A stretch of 13,900 bases of DNA from Rickettsiales bacterium (GCA_947424995.1 CANDYO010000047.1:1-13900); one strand, 5' to 3'; shown: positions 1 through 6,942, numbered from the stretch's first letter. The notes: generated by a model from the letters alone, not told the origin. A program made the numbers and translations.

Positions 1-2
1 CA

Positions 3-77
3 ATTAGATTATTGCATAATGTTTGTAAATTAGAAGAGCCGCTATTTAATCAGGAAAATTTTTTAAATTATGATTAA
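3..77 (+). CDS. C-terminal end of an unidentified upstream gene (partial)
   Basis: A reading frame is open from the left edge and ends at TAA (75-77). It encodes about 24 residues ending in ENFLNYD. Its stop overlaps the ATG of the next gene by 8 nt (ATGATTAA), an arrangement typical of translationally coupled genes, which is the main reason to treat it as a real gene end. The fragment is too short to recognise a family. It could also be a chance open frame in AT-rich DNA, so confidence is modest. Confidence 0.4.
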   Translation: MRLLHNVCKLEEPLFNQENFLNYD

Positions 78-1074
78 TCATGTAGATCTAGCTTATATCT
101 GGAAAAAAGGACAAGCCTTACTAGGAACAAAATATGCTATTTTGGGTGGAGCTATGTCTTGGGTATCTGAGCATAATTTAGTTGCAGCAATCTCTAATGC
201 TGGTGGTTTTGGGGTGTTAGCTTGTGGATCTATGAATGCAGCTCAGCTTACTAAAGAAATTCAGGCAACGAAAGCCCTTACCTCTCAGCCATTTGGAGTT
301 AATTTAATTACTCTTCATCCAGAGCTTGATCAATTAATTGAAGCTTGCAAAGAAAATGAAATCACTCATGTGGTGCTGGCCGGAGGCTTACCAAAATCTT
401 ATATGATTGATGCTTTAAAGCAAAGTAATATTAAAGTTATTGCTTTCGCGCCAGCTTTGATTATTGCTAAAAAGCTAATTAAAATGGGCGTAGATGGTAT
501 TGTAATTGAAGGTATGGAAGCTGGAGGACATATTGGTCCAGTATCTACTTTAGTATTAGCTCAAGAAATTTTACCTAGCTTAAAAGATGAAATACCCATT
601 TTTGTAGCTGGAGGGATTGGTAGAGGAGAGGCAATAGCACAGTTTTTAAAGATGGGTGCGGCTGGTTGTCAACTCGGAACTAGATTCGTTTGCGCTAATG
701 AATCTATTGCACATGAGAATTTTAAAAATATTTTTCTTAAGGCTCAGGCTAGAGATACGGTTGTATCTGCCCAATTAGATATCAATTTTCCGGTTATTCC
801 AGTAAGGGCTCTTGCTAATAAAGCCACTTATGAATTTATTAAAGTGCAACAACAAGCAATTGATGAATATAATAGTGGTAAACTCACAAAAGAAGAGTCA
901 CAGCTAATGATTGAGAAATATTGGGCTGGAGCGTTAAGAAGAGCGGTAATTGATGGTGATGTTGAATTTGGTTCAGTGATGGCTGGTCAAAGTGTTGGGA
1001 TGGTATCAACTAAGCAATCAGTAGCAGAAATAATCAGTGAATTAGTTGAGCAAGTATATACGGCTTATATATAG
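70..1074 (+). CDS. FabK / nitronate monooxygenase family FMN flavoprotein
   Basis: This 334-residue TIM-barrel flavoprotein belongs to the family that holds enoyl-ACP reductase II (FabK, last step of fatty-acid elongation) and nitronate monooxygenase (2-nitropropane dioxygenase). Visible family motifs are GGAMSW (26-31), EGMEAGGHIG (147-156) with the candidate catalytic His154, the phosphate-binding AGGIG (180-184) and QLGTRF (201-206). The C-terminal part (ARDTVVSAQ, then GALRRAVIDGDVEFGSVMAGQ) resembles FabK more than typical nitronate monooxygenases, so I lean to a FabK-like enzyme. Function cannot be settled from sequence alone. The start at 70 follows AGGA near 52-55 and overlaps the stop of the preceding partial frame, suggesting coupling. 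Length is close to the family norm (about 310-350). Confidence 0.8.
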   Translation: MINHVDLAYIWKKGQALLGTKYAILGGAMSWVSEHNLVAAISNAGGFGVLACGSMNAAQLTKEIQATKALTSQPFGVNLITLHPELDQLIEACKENEITHVVLAGGLPKSYMIDALKQSNIKVIAFAPALIIAKKLIKMGVDGIVIEGMEAGGHIGPVSTLVLAQEILPSLKDEIPIFVAGGIGRGEAIAQFLKMGAAGCQLGTRFVCANESIAHENFKNIFLKAQARDTVVSAQLDINFPVIPVRALANKATYEFIKVQQQAIDEYNSGKLTKEESQLMIEKYWAGALRRAVIDGDVEFGSVMAGQSVGMVSTKQSVAEIISELVEQVYTAYI

Positions 1075-1110
1075 AAGATTGTTGGGTGGCGTAATTTTGT
1101 AACGAGTTTA

Positions 1111-1217
1111 GCGCCATCTTAGGTCAAGCCGCTTTAGCGGCGCGTACCTAAGGATCTCAGGAGTTTTTTTCTCACGAGATCTCCGATCTCGGACTTCGTC
1201 CTCGCCCAAGATGACGC
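1111..1217. repeat. Palindromic intergenic element, copy 1 (diverged)
   Basis: The outer arms GCGCCATCTT (1111-1120) and AAGATGACGC (1208-1217) are inverted with one mismatch. An inner GATCTC/GAGATC-rich section (1153-1190) matches the layout of the longer copies at 2292-2407 and 11333-11458. It fills most of the 188-nt gap between the flavoprotein and transporter genes. The remaining gap sequence shows nothing I can identify. Confidence 0.65.
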
Positions 1218-1262
1218 AGGAATTGGTATAAATACTTAACCCCCAAAAAGCAGTAAAATTAA

Positions 1263-2216
1263 ATGGAAATAGAGGCGCATGATAATTTTAAAGGCATAAT
1301 GTTTATGTTGTTGCATGCCTTAGCCACTGCTGCTTTGTTTGGCTTAGTAAAAATCCTTACTAAAGATATCAGCTCTAATCATGTGGTGTTTTTCTATAAA
1401 TTTATTCTATTACTAATAATATTACCTTGGGTGTTAAAAAATGGTTGCAGTTATTTAGTCACTAAGAGGTTTAAGACTTATGTATTAGGAAGTATATTTG
1501 GTACTTCAGCAACTTTATGCCTGATGCATGGAATCAAGTATGTGCCATTAGCAAATGCTACAGCTCTAGGCTATATGGAAAAAATATTATTAGTTATAAT
1601 CGGGGTGGTTTATTTTAAAGAAAAAATAAATAATAGTAAATTAATCGCTATAGTTTTAAGCATCGTAGGTGCAATAATAGTTATTTTTCCTCAGTTAATA
1701 CATGTGAATAGTACTCAAGAATTTAATCGATATTATTATTTTATTTTTGCTTCTATCATACTATGGGTATCTTATTGCCTAACGGTGAAATCTTTAGGCA
1801 ATACTGAAAATGTTAAAACTCAAACTTTTTACACTATATTTTTATCTACATTATTAGCGATGCCGATTGCTTTTATAAATTGGCAACCAATAGTATTTAT
1901 GGATATAAACATAGTTTATCCACAAAATATTATCAGCTTAGAATCAATAGGGTTAGAGTTACATCATTTACCGATGATATTTTTAATTTCGATTTGTTAT
2001 TTAATTTTATCGATTTCGATATTTAAATCTTTCCAATGCGGAGAATTATCAGTAGTCACTCCATTTGGTTATGCTAAAATTATTTTTGCAGGGTTAATCG
2101 GCGCAATCTTGTTTAAGGAATATCCACCAATGACTAATTATATCGGTTATATTCTAATTGCTTTATCCTCTTGGTATTTATTTCGCGCTACGGTTAGGAA
2201 AATGCCTTCTGAGTGA
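1263..2216 (+). CDS. EamA/DMT-superfamily transporter, about 10 membrane helices
   Basis: This 317-residue, very hydrophobic protein has two tandem EamA-type halves, each expected to carry about five transmembrane helices, the normal size of drug/metabolite transporters. The N-terminal half contains the family-like stretch PLANATALGYMEKILLVIIGVVYFKEK cut across a helix pair (residues about 97-121). The C-terminal half ends with VVTPFGYAKIIFAGLIGAI and FKEYPP, the usual helix 9 loop helix 10 pattern. Substrate cannot be read from sequence. In Rickettsia a related DMT protein imports S-adenosylmethionine from the host, so metabolite import is plausible but is only inference. No clear Shine-Dalgarno precedes ATG 1263. 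An internal ATG at 1299 has AAAGG upstream, but starting there would shorten the first helix region, so I keep 1263. Confidence 0.8.
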   Translation: MEIEAHDNFKGIMFMLLHALATAALFGLVKILTKDISSNHVVFFYKFILLLIILPWVLKNGCSYLVTKRFKTYVLGSIFGTSATLCLMHGIKYVPLANATALGYMEKILLVIIGVVYFKEKINNSKLIAIVLSIVGAIIVIFPQLIHVNSTQEFNRYYYFIFASIILWVSYCLTVKSLGNTENVKTQTFYTIFLSTLLAMPIAFINWQPIVFMDINIVYPQNIISLESIGLELHHLPMIFLISICYLILSISIFKSFQCGELSVVTPFGYAKIIFAGLIGAILFKEYPPMTNYIGYILIALSSWYLFRATVRKMPSE

Positions 2217-2291
2217 ATTGGTTATCTACTTGCCAAAGGATAATAAATGATTATGATGAGGATTTTAAGGGTGTGGTGATATTTGAGCTAT

Positions 2292-2407
2292 GCGTTATTC
2301 CTGGCAAGCTACTTGAAAAGCAGCGTGACCGGGAATATCAGGAGTTTATATTCTCATGAGATCCCCGATCTTCAGCGCTTTTCAAGCGCTTTCGTCAGGG
2401 ATGACGC
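2292..2407. repeat. Palindromic intergenic element, copy 2
   Basis: The outer arms GCGTTATTCCTG (2292-2303) and CAGGGATGACGC (2396-2407) pair at 10 of 12 positions. The right half has ATGAGATCCCCGATCT and an inner stem AGCGCTT-TTC-AAGCGCT (about 2374-2390). About 53 nt of this right half is nearly identical to the right half of the copy at 11333-11458. It lies in the 275-nt gap before pyrE. A small G/C-rich inverted pair (GGGGCC...CACCCC) follows at about 2409-2424. Confidence 0.8.
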
Positions 2408-2491
2408 GGGGGCCATGGCACCCCAGGGGGACGACCTCGTTTAGCTAGACATTGAAACAAAAAACTAATTATTTTAATAATAGAGGATTTT

Positions 2492-3076
2492 ATGGAAACT
2501 ATACAAGAATTTGAAGCAGCAGAAGCCATTTTACACGGACATTTTATTTTAAGCTCTGGTTTGCATAGTGAAACATATCTACAATGTGCAAAAGTTTTAA
2601 TGGATCCAAAAAGAGCAGAGCGTTTATGTAAAAAATTAGCTGATAAAATATTGGCTCAGTTGCCAGAAGCTAATTTCGATATGGTTGTTTCACCAGCCAT
2701 GGGAGGAATTTTGGTAGGCTATGAAGTTGCTCGTCAATTAAATTTGCCAAGTGTTTTTTGTGAAAGAGAAAATGGAATATTCACTCTTAGACGAGGATTT
2801 ACTTTTCCTCAAAATGCTAGAATATTGGTTATTGAGGATGTTTTGACTACTGGTAAATCATCTAGAGAAGCTTTTGTTTGTATAGAAAAATTTGGTGGAA
2901 AAGTGGTGGCCGAAGCCTGTTTAGTAGATCGTAGTAATGGTCAAGCTGATTTAGGTGTGCCATTAATTTCATTGTTACAATTAAATGTACAAACTTTTAA
3001 CGAAGATAATGTGCCAGAACATTTGAAAAAAATTCCTGCTGTAAAACCAGGTAGTAGACATTTATTAGCCCTTTAA
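2492..3076 (+). CDS. pyrE: Orotate phosphoribosyltransferase
   Basis: PyrE joins orotate to PRPP to make orotidine 5'-phosphate, the fifth step of de novo pyrimidine synthesis, in the cytoplasm. The 194-residue length fits the family. The PRPP-binding signature VIEDVLTTGKSS spans residues 113-124. Upstream are SPAMGGILVGYEVARQL (residues about 67-83), and ERENG with FTLRRGF, which carry the usual substrate-contacting basic residues. The start at 2492 is supported by GAGGA at 2483-2487. ygfZ begins 16 nt after the stop, so pyrE, ygfZ and cpoB probably form one transcript. Reduced intracellular Rickettsia species lack de novo pyrimidine synthesis while Anaplasmataceae keep it, so this gene argues against a classical Rickettsia. 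No other pyr gene is in view. Confidence 0.93.
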   Translation: METIQEFEAAEAILHGHFILSSGLHSETYLQCAKVLMDPKRAERLCKKLADKILAQLPEANFDMVVSPAMGGILVGYEVARQLNLPSVFCERENGIFTLRRGFTFPQNARILVIEDVLTTGKSSREAFVCIEKFGGKVVAEACLVDRSNGQADLGVPLISLLQLNVQTFNEDNVPEHLKKIPAVKPGSRHLLAL

Positions 3077-3092
3077 ATTGTAACTTAGTAAA

Positions 3093-3926
3093 ATGTATAC
3101 CTTATTAGATAATAGAAGCGTATTAAGAATAAGCGGTGAAGATAGATTTAAGTTTTTGCAAGGCTTGCTTAGCAATGATATAAATAAACTTAAATCTGAT
3201 GATCCACTTTATGCCTGTATGTTAACCCCTCAAGGTAAATATTTTGCTGATTTTTTTTTAATCGCAGAGCAAGATAATATTTTACTTGATGTGCCAGTTT
3301 CTCTAAAAGATGCAATCATTAAAAAACTTAATATGTATAAATTAAGGAGCGCAGTTAGTATAACTGAATGTCCTGAATATCAGGTGATTAGCTTCATCAA
3401 TGAAGATGAGCTTAATTGCGATAATAGCCTTATTTTCATTGATCCAAGAATGCTTAAGCTTGGTAAACGTGGATTTATTCTTAGAAGTCATTTAAATGAA
3501 ATTACCAATAAGCTAGAGTATGATAAAAATGCTTATGATTTATCTAGAATTGCTAATTTTGTAGCAGAAGGTGAAAAAGATTTAGTATCAGAGCAATCTT
3601 TCTTGCTAGAATATGGGTTAGATGAGCTTAATGCTATTGACTATAAGAAAGGCTGTTATGTTGGTCAGGAGTTAGTAGCTAGAACGCATTATCGAGGGGT
3701 AGTGCGCAAGCAGATAGTTCAGGTTGAATCGGAACGAACACTACCAGAGCTTTCAACGATGATTTATGCAGGTAAGCAGAAGCTTGGGGTTATTTGTTCA
3801 AGTGTTGGTAATAGGGGGCTTGCCTTAATACGCACTGAAGATGTAATTAATTTGGACCCTCAAGTAGTGATTACTGCTAATGGACAAGAAATAAAGTTAA
3901 AGTTTAAGGAGAAAGCAGATGAATAA
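3093..3926 (+). CDS. ygfZ: YgfZ/GcvT-like folate-binding protein (Fe-S cluster maintenance)
   Basis: YgfZ proteins bind tetrahydrofolate and support assembly or repair of certain Fe-S enzymes. They are related to GcvT and to mitochondrial IBA57. The 277-residue protein shows the hallmark KGCYVGQE (residues 186-193) with the conserved Cys188, embedded in DYKKGCYVGQELVARTHYRG. The N-terminal section RISGEDRFKFLQGLLSNDI (residues about 12-30) and LTPQGKYFADFFL (about 44-56) are typical of the family. The start at 3093 has no strong Shine-Dalgarno and lies 16 nt after pyrE, consistent with translation from the same message. Its stop overlaps the cpoB-like start by 8 nt. Assignment is confident from the signature motif. 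Confidence 0.92.
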   Translation: MYTLLDNRSVLRISGEDRFKFLQGLLSNDINKLKSDDPLYACMLTPQGKYFADFFLIAEQDNILLDVPVSLKDAIIKKLNMYKLRSAVSITECPEYQVISFINEDELNCDNSLIFIDPRMLKLGKRGFILRSHLNEITNKLEYDKNAYDLSRIANFVAEGEKDLVSEQSFLLEYGLDELNAIDYKKGCYVGQELVARTHYRGVVRKQIVQVESERTLPELSTMIYAGKQKLGVICSSVGNRGLALIRTEDVINLDPQVVITANGQEIKLKFKEKADE

Positions 3927-4623
3927 ATTGGTTCTATTGTTGTTATTGGTAATGGCTAATATTGCGTATGCTGATCCAAATGATAGTGATGATTATGTAG
4001 CTAACTTAGAGCAACGAGTTAATGAGCTAACTGATAAGTTGGAACAATTGGTTCATCAAAATGATGTATTGCAAAAGAAATTTGATAGCTTAGCTAAGGA
4101 TGTAGATTTTAGAATGAGTGAGCTTGAAAATAAAAAGCGCTCAGCAGCTCCAGTGGCTATAGAAAATGATCAAGAACCAGCTAAAGAAGCGGAAAAAGTA
4201 GTTGCTAAAGAAGAGTCAGTTAAATCGGGTGATCCAAAATTGGCTAAAGAACAATTTGAGCATGCCTATACTTTACTGAAAGAGCAAAGATATGAGGAGG
4301 CTGAAGTAGCGCTAAATGAGTTTTTAAAAGCTTATCCTAAAAGTGAATATAGCGGTAATGCTTATTATTGGTTAGGTGAAAGCTTTATGCTTCGCAAAAG
4401 ATATAATAAAGCTGCAGTTAATTACTTAAGTTCAGTAAGCAAATTTCCTAAAAGTAGCAAGGCAGATTTAAGTATGCTTAAGCTTTCTATAGCTCTAAAT
4501 AAATTAGGAAAAACTAAAGAAGCTTGCACGATATTAGCGAAATTAAAGGCCAAAAAGGATAAATTAAATCCAGCAGCTACTAAGTTATTAGAGAAAGAAT
4601 TAGCTAAGAGCAGTTGTAAGTAA
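3919..4623 (+). CDS. cpoB: CpoB/YbgF-like periplasmic coiled-coil TPR protein
   Basis: This 234-residue exported protein has the CpoB (YbgF) architecture. There is a signal peptide at 1-18 (MNKLVLLLLLVMANIAYA, cleavage before DP). A coiled-coil with LEQRVNELTDKLEQLVHQND follows at about 29-65, then a Lys/Glu/Ala-rich linker to about 105. Last come about three TPR units from about 110 (AKEQFEHAYTLLKEQRYEEA, then SEYSGNAYYWLGESF, then KADLSMLKLSIALNKLGK). CpoB in E. coli trimerises, contacts TolA and coordinates septal peptidoglycan synthesis with outer-membrane constriction. Here it is separated from any tol-pal genes in the window and instead overlaps ygfZ by 8 nt, with AAGGAG at 3907-3912 inside ygfZ as its ribosome site. 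Family call is strong; cellular role is inferred from homologues. Confidence 0.85.
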   Translation: MNKLVLLLLLVMANIAYADPNDSDDYVANLEQRVNELTDKLEQLVHQNDVLQKKFDSLAKDVDFRMSELENKKRSAAPVAIENDQEPAKEAEKVVAKEESVKSGDPKLAKEQFEHAYTLLKEQRYEEAEVALNEFLKAYPKSEYSGNAYYWLGESFMLRKRYNKAAVNYLSSVSKFPKSSKADLSMLKLSIALNKLGKTKEACTILAKLKAKKDKLNPAATKLLEKELAKSSCK

Positions 4624-4644
4624 AGGGTGATTATTAGAGATGCG

Positions 4645-4760
4645 CGTCATCCCTGACGAAAGTGCTCTAAGAGCGCTTGAGATCGGGGATTTTTGCGGGA
4701 CGTAAACTCCGGAGACCCCCGGTAATGCTATGTTTTCAGCATAGCTTGCCAGGGATAACG
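4645..4760. repeat. Palindromic intergenic element, copy 3
   Basis: The left arm CGTCATCCCTGACG starts at 4645, and the right arm CCAGGGATAACG ends at 4760. Inside are an imperfect stem AGTGCTC-TAA-GAGCGCTT (4661-4678) and GAGATCGGGGAT (4679-4690), matching the other long copies in the opposite half. A second inner hairpin, ATGCTATG-TTTT-CAGCATAGC, lies near 4726-4745. The element separates the pyrE-ygfZ-cpoB group from the CaaX-protein gene. Confidence 0.75.
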
Positions 4761-4807
4761 AGTAACTTTTTATTGCTAATTTTTTGCAACCAAAAATTTA
4801 TTATTAA

Positions 4808-4813
4808 AAGGAG
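4808..4813 (+). promoter_or_regulatory. Strong ribosome binding site fixing the CaaX-protein start
   Basis: AAGGAG ends 7 nt before ATG 4821. It decides the start: the reading frame is open back to an ATG at 4677, but that upstream part translates palindromic repeat sequence and has no ribosome site. The gene therefore starts at 4821 and encodes 107 residues. Confidence 0.8.
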
Positions 4814-4820
4814 AAAGATT

Positions 4821-5144
4821 ATGACAAAAACTAAAGATTATAATCCAAGTACGGATCCTGATATGGTAAGAGTCCGTATATATAGTGGTGATAGTTTTAG
4901 CAGTGAAGATGCACGTATACTAGCTGATGCAAAATCTAGATTATCTCAAACCAAAGAAGAAGATATAAGTGACTTAGTTGATTCACAATCAAGAATATCT
5001 CAATCGTATGATAGTATGAGGAACTTGAATGAGGATGGTGAAGATACACAAAAAAGACACAGTGCAAATAATAATAAATGGACCAAACAAATTGTTAAAG
5101 AACAAGAGCAAAAAAAGAAAAGCAGTTGCTGTATTATTTTATAA
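4821..5144 (+). CDS. Small orphan protein with polybasic stretch and C-terminal CaaX box; candidate host-prenylated effector
   Basis: I do not recognise this 107-residue family. The protein is hydrophilic and Ser/Asp/Lys-rich, without signal peptide or membrane helix. A partly repeated pair, DAKSRLSQT (36-44) and DSQSRISQS (54-62), lies in a likely helical middle. The C-terminus reads KEQEQKKKSSCCIIL: Lys98-100, Ser-Ser, Cys103, then Cys104-Ile-Ile-Leu107. This is a textbook CaaX box with Leu in the X position (geranylgeranyl type), preceded by a basic stretch and an extra cysteine, as in small GTPases (Rap1B ends KKSSCQLL) and YKT6 (ends CCAIM). Bacteria have no protein prenyltransferases of this kind, whereas Legionella effectors carrying CaaX boxes are lipidated by host enzymes. 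I infer a secreted, membrane-targeted effector. The gene stands alone with a strong ribosome site, between two repeats. Function unknown. Confidence 0.8.
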   Translation: MTKTKDYNPSTDPDMVRVRIYSGDSFSSEDARILADAKSRLSQTKEEDISDLVDSQSRISQSYDSMRNLNEDGEDTQKRHSANNNKWTKQIVKEQEQKKKSSCCIIL

Positions 5145-5192
5145 AGCAGACAGATTGTTGGATGGGATTTGATTTTTGTTTCTTGATATAGA

Positions 5193-5243
5193 CAAACGAA
5201 GCTGTCATCCTTGAACTGCACTTCGTTTGCCAAGGGTGACAGC
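5193..5243. repeat. Palindromic element, short variant (copy 4)
   Basis: GCTGTCATCCTTG (5201-5213) and CAAGGGTGACAGC (5231-5243) are inverted with one mismatch. An alternative pairing exists between CAAACGAAG (5193-5201) and CTTCGTTTG (5221-5229), so the RNA could switch between two hairpins. The sequence just downstream (CTTGCTTAG) is shared with the large copy at 9123-9252. It lies between the CaaX gene and hemB and may end transcription or protect a 3' end, but no T-run follows. Confidence 0.75.
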
Positions 5244-5295
5244 CTTGCTTAGACTAGATGTAATGCTTTTATCTAATTAATAATGAGCAAATATT

Positions 5296-6309
5296 ATGAA
5301 TGATTTTAATCTTACTACTCGCTTGAGAAGACTTAGATATAACCCAGTGGTGCGTGATTTAATTCGTGAGACGCAATTAACTATCGATGACTTAGTGGCG
5401 GCGATTTTCGTAAAATATGGTCATAATCAAAAAGTTGCTATAACTTCAATGCCAGGTTTTTTTCAATATAGCGTCGACCTTCTAGAGGAAGAAGTACAAG
5501 AAATTATGAGGCTTGGGATTAAAGCGGTAATTATTTTTGGTATTCCTGAAAATAAAGATCATTTAGGTAGCGATTCATATAATGATAATGGTATTGCTCA
5601 GCAAGCGATTAGAAAGATTAAAGCTATAGCTCCAGATTTATTAGTTATTTCTGATATTTGCTTTTGTCAATATACTGAGCAAGGACATTGTGGAGTTATC
5701 CATGAGCATAATAATGTTATCAGTGTTGAAAATGATCAAAGCTTAGCGCTACTTGCCAAGCAAGCTATTAGTCATGCTAAAGCTGGTGCTGATATTCTAG
5801 CTCCATCTGGAATGCTTGATGGGATGGTAAAGACAATCCGCCAAGCTCTAGACAAGCAAGGTTTTTACCAGGTGCCTATTTTAAGTTATGCAGTGAAATA
5901 TAGATCAGCGATGTATGGGCCATTTGGCGCTGCTGCTGGTGGTTCTGCTAAAGTTGGAGATCGCCTAAGCTATCAAATGGATCCTGCTAACAGTAATGAA
6001 GCCTTGCGCGAGGCAATGCTTGATATTGAAGAAGGTGCGGATATGCTGATGGTTAAACCGGCTCATACCTATTTGGATATAATCTATAAAATTAAACAAG
6101 CCTATCCTTTTATCCCTCTTGCAGCTTACCACCCCAGCGGTGAATATATGTTACTAAAGGCTGCAATTGCTGCCAAAGCTATTGAAGAAAAACGTAGTGT
6201 CTTCGAAGTGGTGATGTCAATTAAAAGAGCAGGTGCTGATTTCATTATTACCTATTTTGCTAAAGATATCGCCAGATGGATTAAAGAAGGTTATATCTGG
6301 GGCGAATGA
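5296..6309 (+). CDS. hemB: Delta-aminolevulinic acid dehydratase (porphobilinogen synthase)
   Basis: HemB condenses two 5-aminolevulinate molecules to porphobilinogen, the first common step of heme synthesis, in the cytoplasm. The 337-residue length is normal. Both active-site lysines are present: Lys201 in YAVKYRSAMYGPFG and the Schiff-base Lys254 in MVKPAHTYLD. The metal loop DICFCQYTEQGHCG carries Cys122, Cys124 and Cys132, the three-cysteine zinc site that aligns with E. coli Cys120, 122 and 130. Several free-living alphaproteobacteria such as Bradyrhizobium have the Asp/Ala magnesium-type loop instead. The N-terminal TTRLRRLRYNPVVRDLIRET arm, used for octamer contacts, is intact. The Shine-Dalgarno before 5296 is weak (GAGC). 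Flanked by two orphan genes, it does not appear to be in a heme operon. Confidence 0.95.
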   Translation: MNDFNLTTRLRRLRYNPVVRDLIRETQLTIDDLVAAIFVKYGHNQKVAITSMPGFFQYSVDLLEEEVQEIMRLGIKAVIIFGIPENKDHLGSDSYNDNGIAQQAIRKIKAIAPDLLVISDICFCQYTEQGHCGVIHEHNNVISVENDQSLALLAKQAISHAKAGADILAPSGMLDGMVKTIRQALDKQGFYQVPILSYAVKYRSAMYGPFGAAAGGSAKVGDRLSYQMDPANSNEALREAMLDIEEGADMLMVKPAHTYLDIIYKIKQAYPFIPLAAYHPSGEYMLLKAAIAAKAIEEKRSVFEVVMSIKRAGADFIITYFAKDIARWIKEGYIWGE

Positions 6310-6387
6310 TTCTCATATTAAGATAATTTTAATCTATTTTAACTAGACTCTCTAGTATTGAAACTACATTAGTTAGAGAGGTAAATT

Positions 6388-6930
6388 ATGGCGAAGGTAA
6401 AGAATTATTATGAGATATTAGGTGTTAACACATTTGCTGCAGGTTCTGTAATAAATAAAGCTTATAGCAAGCTAGCAAAGGAAGGAAAAGCTACAGGGGA
6501 AGTTTCTCAGGCCTGGGATACTTTAACTGATCCAACAAAAAAAGAAAAATATGACAATCTTCCAATTGTAGTAAATGGAAAGCAAACCAGTATTAATCAA
6601 GAGAGAATAGATCTAAAAATTTCAGAACAATACCAAAATCATCCAGGAGTAGAAAAAGCGGCTAGTAGTTTACGGAAAGTTAGATCAACTAGTGGTGATT
6701 CTCTCGGTTCAACAGAAAGTGAAGGATCTACCATATCAAATAGCAGCGTTTCGTCATTTGAAAGCATCTTATCTAGTAATGACGGTAAAGAAATAAGGTC
6801 AACTCTAAGAAAACATGAGGTTGCTCATGTGGCAGCTCTAAAAACAGAAGAGCCTGTAGTAGTAACTTCAGTAAGAGATAGAGCAAATGCTCTTAATAAG
6901 ATCGGCAGTAAACCGGTAATAAACAGATAA
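6388..6930 (+). CDS. Orphan protein with a degenerate J-like domain lacking HPD, and Ser-rich tail
   Basis: This 180-residue protein begins with a recognisable but shortened J-domain. Helix I is NYYEILGV (6-13), helix II INKAYSKLAKEGK (22-34), and helices III/IV are VSQAWDTLTDPTKKEKYDN (39-57). The HPD loop between helices II and III, which stimulates Hsp70 ATPase in DnaJ proteins, is missing, making the domain about 50 residues instead of 65-70. It should therefore not act as a normal co-chaperone. The rest is low-complexity and probably disordered, with a Ser/Thr-rich section at about 105-130, ending in a basic VRDRANALNKIGSKPVINR. There is no signal peptide, membrane helix, or zinc-finger or C-terminal DnaJ domain. 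A strong AGAGAGG (about 6376-6382) precedes ATG 6388. Function unknown; a secreted or regulatory J-like protein is possible. Confidence 0.8.
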   Translation: MAKVKNYYEILGVNTFAAGSVINKAYSKLAKEGKATGEVSQAWDTLTDPTKKEKYDNLPIVVNGKQTSINQERIDLKISEQYQNHPGVEKAASSLRKVRSTSGDSLGSTESEGSTISNSSVSSFESILSSNDGKEIRSTLRKHEVAHVAALKTEEPVVVTSVRDRANALNKIGSKPVINR

Positions 6931-6942
6931 TAGTTTGTTTTA

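Noticed and set aside
2452..2480. Sigma-70 promoter for pyrE (TTGAAA, then TAATAA)
   Set aside because: The -10 match is poor, and the implied start would fall on the ribosome site; AT-rich sequence gives such matches by chance.
4677..4820. In-frame upstream extension of the CaaX-protein reading frame (start at ATG 4677)
   Set aside because: It translates palindromic repeat sequence, has no ribosome site, and a strong AAGGAG precedes the ATG at 4821.
4920..5144. Possible SNARE-like character of the CaaX protein, suggested by the dicysteine tail resembling YKT6 and a short heptad (DISDLVDSQSRISQSYDSM)
   Set aside because: The heptad covers only about three turns, with no clear central layer residue or full 60-residue SNARE motif. 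Only the tail resemblance is kept.
5000..5233. Minus-strand 77-codon open frame opposite the CaaX gene
   Set aside because: It lies antisense to a better supported gene, with Cys/Phe-rich low-complexity content and no ribosome site; it extends into the repeat.
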